A stretch of DNA of 64,000 nucleotides from Allodiplogaster sudhausi. Its lineage: Eukaryota; Nematoda; Chromadorea; Rhabditida; Diplogasteridae. The notes beneath the pieces were generated by a model, which ran no database searches, was not told the origin of the DNA, and saw only the letters and a program-made list of their open reading frames with translations. The stretch lies in the NCBI GenBank assembly GCA_945643635.1, contig CALZFC010000058.1, forward strand, positions 930,001-994,000. The letters run 5' to 3'. Each line of letters begins with the position of its first letter. Position 1 is the first letter of the stretch. This document shows positions 57,520-64,000 of the stretch, piece after piece. The position numbers and the translations under genes are program-made.

Positions 57520-59015
57520 GCTCGTCAGTGTCAGCAGAGTGCGAGAGTGTGCATATGCTCTGCAGCAATGCGCAGTGCCCGTTCAAGAATGGCCTCGTCC
57601 ATCTCCGATGCCTCGAGCGCTTCCAGGAGAAGCTCATTCGCATCCTGGAGAGCACTGGTCAGGGGCGAATTCGTGGTGGGATTCAAAATTTGCCGAATCA
57701 AAAATTTTAATCCATGTTTTCATTATGAAATATCCAAATATTATGAGATGGGCAGAAATTTGAGTTGATAATTAAGTATGCAAATGATTTTTTTTATTTC
57801 TTAGGCTCTGCACGAAGCTGGACGGACGCGCAGCGGCGAGCGAATCTTTGGCAGAAGAAGGGCCAAGAGAAGATTGGCATGCAATGCAGATGCGCGTGCG
57901 GCAAGGTCATTAGCAACAATACTAAACAAGAATTACTCGATTGGGTAAAACATCCATGAATGTATTAAAAAAAAAGACTTTAAAACTGACTGGGATTCTT
58001 GCTCATAATAAAAAAGAGTATTTATTTTAACAATATAAATCTCAGGGATTCACGCGCCCGTCGGAGGACTTTCTCGCTGCGCAACGGACGATTCTCGCGC
58101 CGGAAGGCGAGCGGAAGCGGAAGGGCGGAAAGCCACGAAACGACCTTCCCACCGTGCAAGTCAACTCGAATGCGGCACAGAATCGCATAGCCATGGCTCT
58201 CTTCAAGGAAGAGCGGGACAGGGAGCGCGAGGAGCAGAAGATGCCAGTTTCTTCTCTCCCCTTGTATTCCTCTCTTTCGCTACGCAAACGAACTAATTCC
58301 AATTAGCGCGGAAATATGTAAGTAAATGATCAACTGGACAACTATGTTGGCTTTTTCCAGTGCCGCTATTAACGCCAGCTTGAGTACTATCCACGAGTCT
58401 CCACAAGAGGCAGAGACCACGGTTAACCATATTTATCTTAAATTCGCATACATACAGTCCCGCTCAACATTGTTGGGTCCGGTATTAATAGTATTAATAG
58501 TATTAATATAAATAATACAAACTGGAATAGCGCGCTGAATACGCATTTTCGTGTCATTTCGCGTAGGAGTTTACCTATTTCGACCATGGAGATTACGACT
58601 GTGAAGACCGTTTTCAAAAATATGCTGAAATGGCTGAGAACTCATAATATTGCATTTAATTTGGCCGCGTTTGGGTTCCAAACGGGCTGGCTCGAACTCC
58701 TGGACTACAATGTGCAAACTAATGTGAAATTTTCAGAGCACTTCTTACCTTTTTTGAGTTTCTTGTTTTATTTCTCTTGAGTTTCTCATTTTGTTTATGT
58801 ATAAACGACGAAAAAAAAACTTTAAAAAAATTTTTGTGCTTGCAAAAATCTGTTCTCAAAAGGGTATCGAACCGAGACCTAGCGCTTGCCGGTCAAAGAC
58901 TTACCAATACTCTACAGACGGTACAAGCAGATCTGACGATACCTTTCTTTGGACAGCGTCGAATGCTCACAAAGGAAACGTTGATTCTGAACACTCTGTT
59001 TCCTACTTTAGTGGG

Positions 59016-59061
<46 letters not shown>

Positions 59062-59302
59062 AAGAAGGTGCAGCGTCGACTACATCTATTCTGCGTCACC
59101 GTTTCAAGGCTGAAGCTACGGTATGTCGTTAGACCAACGATTTTTTTCTCATTGTCAGCTAACAGCACCTGCACCTTCTTTCACCTCTCTCTCTCTCGCC
59201 CTCTCTCTATCTCTTTCTCTCTCCCTCTCTATATTTCTTTCTCCACCGGTCTATCTTTCACTTTCTCCCTCTCTCCTTCTTTCTCGTTCTCTCGCATTTC
59301 CT

Positions 59303-59348
<46 letters not shown>

Positions 59349-60938
59349 CCCACTAAAGTAGGAAACAGAGAGTGTTCAGAATCAACGTTTCCTTTGTGAG
59401 CAATCGACGCTGTCCAAAGAAAGGTATCAACAGGTATGTTTGTACTCTCTGTAGAGTATTGGTAAGTCTTTGACCGGTAATCTCGAGGTCTCGGTTCGAT
59501 TTGAGAACAGATTTTTGCAAGCACGAAAATTTTTTTTTGCTTTTTTTTCGTCGTTTGTACATAAACAAAATGAGAAACTCAAACGAAATAAAACAAGAAA
59601 CTCAAAAAAGGCAAGAAGTGCTCTGAAAATTTCACTTTATTTTGCACTTTGTAGTCCAGGAGTTGAAGCCAGCCCGTTTGGAACCCAAACACGGCCAAAT
59701 TAAATGCAATATTATGCGATCTCAGCCATTTCAGCATATTTTTGAAAACGGTCTTCACAGTCGTAATCTCCATGGTCGAAATAGGTAAACTCCTACGCGA
59801 AATGGCACGAAAATGCGTATTCAGCGCGCTATTCCAGTTTGTATTATTTATATTAATACTATTAATACTATTAATACCGGACCCAACAATGTTGAGCGGG
59901 ACTGTATGTACATATGAGAGTTTCATCGACTTATTGATATAGGAAACCGATATGGACTCGCTCCAACTCTGCCCCTCGAATTCCCCTCAAGGCCGTTCTC
60001 CGAGAAATTCGCTGAGAACTCCTCTGAGTTCGTTGAAAGTGATCGTTCGTATCTTATTTAAAATGCTCTGTTCCACGTCAGAAGGGATGATTTCTGGCCG
60101 TTTTCGCCGTGGCCGGTTTGGCGGTCCGAGCTCACGCCCTTCAGCGTTGTCTCCGATTACTTCACCGCCGCCGCCACCAGCTCCTCCCCCTCCCCCTCCC
60201 CCGCCTCCGCCGCCTCAGTCGGTACTGCAATCTTTTATTCTTAAAATATTCAAAATTAATTTAAAAACGGTATAAAAATTAGATTTATAATGTTTAGGAC
60301 TTACAACTGCTTGCTGGCGAGAACCAGAAGATCTCGTACGCGGCGACGGCAAAGGGAAGCAGCGAGTTTGTCCGCCCTCGCCAGGAAGAGACAAAGCAGC
60401 CGTCACAGCGTCCTGCTCTGCCTCCTCGGCAGCCACTCCATGCCACTCCCCAGCCGCCGCCACCGAGGCTCCCCAACCCAGTGAGAGCTATGGGTTCACA
60501 TACATAATGCAGGATTTTAACCGACACAGAGAACATTGCTAACTTGAATGAAATTACAATGTTAATTGTATCAAAATGATGAATCTTTCCAGTGTGCCGT
60601 CCATGCTGGTCTCGAAATGGAGTCGAAGACGATGCTGAGCTCGTCGTCCTCTTACGATGATATGGGGAACTCCATCGCCAGCGAACTCAATTCGTTCAGT
60701 GGTCAGATTTCTGTAATTAGACTGTTTCTTTTCATTATAGGTTGTTTACTCTTTCAAATGAGAATTATATTTAAACGTTTTAGCATAGTTTATTTTCATG
60801 AGTTGTAATAGTTTTACAATTCCAGAAATGATTCCGCTGCTACCATCATCTTTTCCTCAGTACGAGCTCTTCTCTGGCCGCGGCTTCTTCCTGGCCGAAC
60901 TTCTCATGGGATGGAGTAGGCTCCCTCCACGATTCCAG
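57520..60938 (+). CDS. Headcase (HECA) homologue, partial, with in-frame UAG
   Basis: Exons: 57520-57657 (MLCSNAQCPFKNGLVHLRCL, ERFQEKLIRIL), 57805-57944 (GSARSWTDAQRRANLWQKKG, CRCACGKV … LLDW), 58046-58317, 58361-58421, 59943-60221 (poly-Pro; GRFRRGRFGG), 60298-60480 (Pro-rich), 60593-60701, 60826-60938 (YELFSGRGFFLAELLMGW). The first two exons match the Headcase N-terminal Cys/His region (ARSW…LW.KKG…C.C.CG). In exon 58046-58317 the frame meets TAG at 58304-58306, yet the exon continues to a perfect GTAAGT donor and the next exon is open only in the matching phase. Drosophila headcase is known for stop-codon readthrough and for restraining branching and maintaining progenitors. The first exon and the C-terminal domain are not in view. 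A 1.46-kb fold-back fills the intron 58422-59942. Confidence 0.8.
58449..59910. repeat. 1.46-kb fold-back (long inverted repeat) in headcase intron
   Basis: 58449-59056 recurs inverted at 59303-59910, roughly 90-95% identical by eye. Ends read TACATACAGTCCCGCTCAAC and its complement. Each arm contains a tRNA-like module (TAGAGTATTGGTAAGTC … GGTCTCGGTTCGAT; near 59450-59510 and inverted near 58860-58915) and ends inward in a GA/CT tract (59019-59056 / 59303-59344). The arms differ most between the A- and B-box-like parts. Open frames here are repeat-derived and not called. Confidence 0.88.
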
Positions 60939-61324
60939 GTAAACACCATGTAGTTTGGAACAATACGTTCACGATATTTCACGTATATCTAATTGTTTGG
61001 ACAAAAGGATAAGTGGGAGTGAGTCCTTCTTCTTTTCAAGATCGCCCCTGTAGACGGAGGCTGCACTCCTCGGCCGTCCATTCACTGACTGATGACATTG
61101 AAAATTCTCCCTTTTCCTCCCGCGTCCATCCCTCATTCGTCTTACTAGATGAAATGCTTTGTAGCAACTGACTGTTTTATGCAGCAGTAAACATGAATGA
61201 ATACATTTGGTCATGCTTGCAAAAATATCTTGCGAATACTCGTGAATGGAGATACAAAATAAAAAGCAAGAGAGAAATATAAGGGGAAAAAGTGTTCTTC
61301 CTCGGTCGCTTTTTCTCTCGGCCT

Positions 61325-62057
61325 TCATCGTCCGTAGATTCCGAGGCCGCCGAGCAGTCCGCTGCCGTAGTATCCTGAATTAGTCAACTTCACCACCTCA
61401 CATGATCTGCTGAAGAACACTCTTCACACTCTACTGCATGCATGTGTTCATTATGTGAGATTAGACCTGATGATGCCGCTGAGTAGGAGTTGCCTCAAAG
61501 CATCGGAGTAAATCAGAGAAATAGAAAGGAGGACAAGGGCACAGGAAGAGAACAATGTAGGAGAGAGGAAAAAGTGAAGAAGCAAATTCGGATTATGTTT
61601 TAGAGGCAGGTATAGAAAAGGCGGTAATCTCGATGGCCCACCTGGATAGCCATACGCTCCGTAATAGCTGCTGTAGGGAAGGCCCCAGGCACGAGGCACG
61701 TATCCAGTGGCACCATAGCCGTAGCCTATGCCAGTGCCGTAGCCTAAGCCAGTGCCGTAGCCATATCCTGTAGTGTCTATGTTGACAAGGAGTCTAAGAA
61801 GGAGTAAGAGGAAAACTGCTAGATTTTGAATGCTCTTATCTACATACATACCTATCGTGTTTTTTTTTAAATATGATGTGTAGATAAACTAGAAAGCGAC
61901 GTGAAAGGGATGAAATGGATTGGAGATGAAAATAAACGAGTGACTTTGAACCTGGAATGCTTGAATAGAGCGGATTGTAAGCACCCCATAACTGGCCAGT
62001 GGAGAACTGAGAGAGAAGGCCGAGAAGAAGCAAGAGAGAAGCGGTGAAGGGACGCAT
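61325..62057 (-). CDS. Gly/Tyr-rich secreted peptide
   Basis: Three exons with closing phases: 62057-61952, 61767-61642, 61374-61325; 93 aa plus stop. Signal peptide MRPFTASLLLLLGLLSQFSTG is followed by QLWGAYNPLY, then GY-rich repeats (GYGYGTGLGYGTGIGYG), PRAWGLPYSSYYGAYG and a GLLGGLGIYGR end. Composition matches the nematode GY-rich NLP/CNC-type antimicrobial or cuticle peptides; the specific role is inferred. It lies on the opposite strand just downstream of the last headcase exon seen, possibly inside a headcase intron. It shares its three-exon, signal-first layout with the Tyr-rich peptide at 45485-45860. Confidence 0.75.
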
Positions 62058-62372
62058 TTCAACTGAAAAGGAGATCGAAGTCTGATTTTGAGGTATTTAT
62101 TTTTATATTAGCCGAATGCGGTAAGCATAGATACGCTTTAAAGGAGCTTTGAACTCGTTAACTCCTACCACGATGTCACTGACACGGTCGATGCATCCTA
62201 ATTGCACCTTCTGCTTTTTAGCGAAATGGTTGAAAGCCGAGATTAATGGACTCGTTTAATGAAAAACAAGAGTGATTAGCAATGCCAAGTTGGCATAATA
62301 CGTTTCTTTTTTGTCTGTTCGTTTGTTTACTATTGTTTGTTGTATAATATTTCATTTGCACCGGTTTTTACC

Positions 62373-63213
62373 CGAAGGTCACCTCCTTCTCCGAAGTACT
62401 GCCGCGTTCATGCAAGAATCGCATCAATCAGCGAAGCGCGAAGCAAGCGAGTAAGCTTGGAATTTTCTTTTCTCCATTTTCTTTTTATACCTTTTATATT
62501 TCGATTGTTTATATGTCTTTCTCGTTTTCTTTTAAACACAGTCTAAACTAAGTTTTATACGCTTCAAACATTTATACACTGTTAGAAGCAGTATTGATTC
62601 TGCGCTATTGCATAGCCATTTGAAAGTTAACTTTTGGGGTTTTTTCCGTAGGAAAAAGGCTTAACTATCTTGATGAATTTTTTTTCTTGATTGATTCCCT
62701 CTCATTTCCAGCCTCGTCATGCACGCAAGAGCTGCAAGCACTCTTTGGCTGCCTCAAGAAGTGGGAGCTAGACGAAAAGCCATGCCCGCCATAGCACGCT
62801 TGCAATATGTGCATACGGCAGAGAAGGCAGCACGCGAGTACCAGGAGGCCGCCAATAAGGTCACCAAACTGTTTTTGTGTACTAAAAAACAGTCAATACA
62901 TCATTGACGCTTGACTAACTCCTGCTTTTAAACAATTAAATTATGACGTAATATCACTCTCTATTGATAGAGCGTACTGCTCCTTTCTATAATTAACTCT
63001 ATTTACATTATCCTTACATTATTGTTGAAGCAATTAAAGTAATTACTCGTAAATTACAATAAAAAATCTTGGTAATATTCCCGATTTCTTATCCTTTCCC
63101 TTTCCAGGGCACACTTGGCGAGGCCAGCGATCATCGATGACCACAGCGCAGTTCAACAAGTTGATGCAGCTCTTCCCTCAGCGCAACCTCGGCATTCTTT
63201 CTATCGCCAGTTG
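62373..63213 (+). pseudogene. mS37 (CHCHD1)-like mitochondrial ribosomal gene with broken frame
   Basis: mS37/CHCHD1 is a small CX9C protein of the mitochondrial small ribosomal subunit. Exon 62373-62441 (NRINQRSAKQA) joins exon 62712-62860 in phase, giving SSCTQELQALFGCLKKWELD, a CX9C motif as in CHCHD1, then EKPCPP and an in-frame TAG. In the next frame the same exon reads IARLQYVHTAEKAAREYQEA and the following exon (from 63111) starts GTLGEAS, matching the family's TLGE segment, but soon stops; a third reading gives TTAQFNKLMQLFPQRNLG and ends at 63213, matching the family's C-terminal LNKLLQRFP. Two single-base losses would explain this. The second CX9C pair is also incomplete. Either a decaying copy or assembly error; the first coding exon is not found. 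Confidence 0.6.
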
Positions 63214-64000
63214 AAGAGACTGCCCTCACGGCTCTCGAGCGCGAGTTCAAATAGGTCATTAATTCCCTGTGTCAGGGTTAATTTTTCAAATGCAAATTTC
63301 TCGCTCATTAAAAGATTTTCGACGTTCATGCTTCGACATTGTTTTAGTTCAAGCAGTCCAAGTCCATTGCTTGCATCACCTGCACATCGCAAAAATTGAG
63401 TTTCGAGCTCCTTTAAGAAATGAAGCAAAAATACTGGGAAAACATTTGCAACACGAAGGATTCATGGGATGAAATCATGCAATCGCCCAATACTCTTTTT
63501 TACTACCCTATTGATGGTAGAAAAATAAATGGCATAGCAGCTTCGTTTATCTTGACGCATGGAGGTCGCATAGGATAGCAGCTTCGTTTATCTTGACGCA
63601 TGGAGGTCGCATACAAGATTATAGGCATAGCAGCTTCGTTTATCTTGACGCATGGAGGTCGCATACAAGAGTAATGGTTATAATCGGATTTTCAGTTCGG
63701 AAGAGTGGGCCGGTCGATTTGGAAGGGTTATAGATAGTTGGCCAGTTGGTGTACGATGAAAGGGGGGGCATGATGGCTGCCCTTGCCTTTTGTATGCACT
63801 CCCGTGTCCGAGGAAAATTTCTCATTCTAGCCCTCGATATTATGTACATAAACAGGCTCGTATTCAAATGGACTCGAGTAGGCAGCCGGTTTGGTCTTGC
63901 GTATGAAAGGACAACAAACGAATCATTCTTTTCCCCAGGTATCCTTAAAATCATTGCCAGACTTCCAATTCACTTCGAGAAAGTGTCCAGCCATTCAATT
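63214..64000. other. No gene supported; short tandem repeat inside
   Basis: A plus segment from 63347 after GTTTTAG reads FKQSKSIACITCTSQKL and stops at 63417; its parent gene is unknown. The remainder shows no exon chain. Confidence 0.35.
63531..63670. repeat. Three copies of a ~40-bp tandem repeat
   Basis: The core AGCAGCTTCGTTTATCTTGA followed by CGCATGGAGGTCGCATA occurs three times with identical core and different short joiners (GGAT; CAAGATTATAGGCAT). Confidence 0.85.

Overview
This window is eukaryotic nuclear DNA, most likely from a nematode. Coding regions are cut into many short exons with GT(or GC)/TTTCAG-type splice sites. Two exon-split seven-helix receptors read like the nematode Srt and Str chemoreceptor families. 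The species is not assigned. Gene models below were built by hand: exons were joined only where acceptor, donor, reading phase and protein family agreed. Single exon edges may be off by a few bases, and first exons are often uncertain.

Layout. 1-3.7 kb: sparse DNA with an unusual inverted-repeat element whose ends fold into three hairpins each. 3.7-5.5 kb (+): Srt-like receptor. 6.6-15.4 kb (-): a SIPA1-like Rap GTPase-activating protein (RapGAP, PDZ, C-terminal coiled coil) carrying a TTAA-flanked palindromic MITE in one intron. 15.4-29.8 kb: repeat-rich, mostly non-coding DNA, with a 1.9 kb fold-back and a 3.4 kb minisatellite of about 94 apparently identical 36-bp copies. 29.8-33.2 kb (+): a divergent pyruvate kinase lacking a metal-binding aspartate. 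36.5-38.1 kb (+): start of an MGCC-type membrane protein with an apparent frame break. 38.9-47.3 kb (+): a cathepsin F-like cysteine protease. One 5.7 kb intron of it holds two head-to-head tRNA-Cys genes, an unrecognised minus-strand gene and a small Tyr-rich secreted peptide. 48.2-52.5 kb (-): two unrecognised genes, one coiled-coil and one Cys-rich. 54.4-56.3 kb (+): Str-like receptor. 57.5-60.9 kb (+): a headcase (HECA) homologue with an in-frame UAG just before a perfect splice donor and a 1.46 kb fold-back in the next intron. 61.3-62.1 kb (-): a Gly/Tyr-rich secreted peptide. 62.4-63.2 kb (+): an mS37/CHCHD1-like gene with broken frames.

The genes do not form one pathway. The unifying themes are structural: nested genes in introns, several phase-proven GC-AG introns, long GA/CT tracts, tRNA-derived modules inside two long inverted repeats, and a few frame breaks that could be decay or assembly error.
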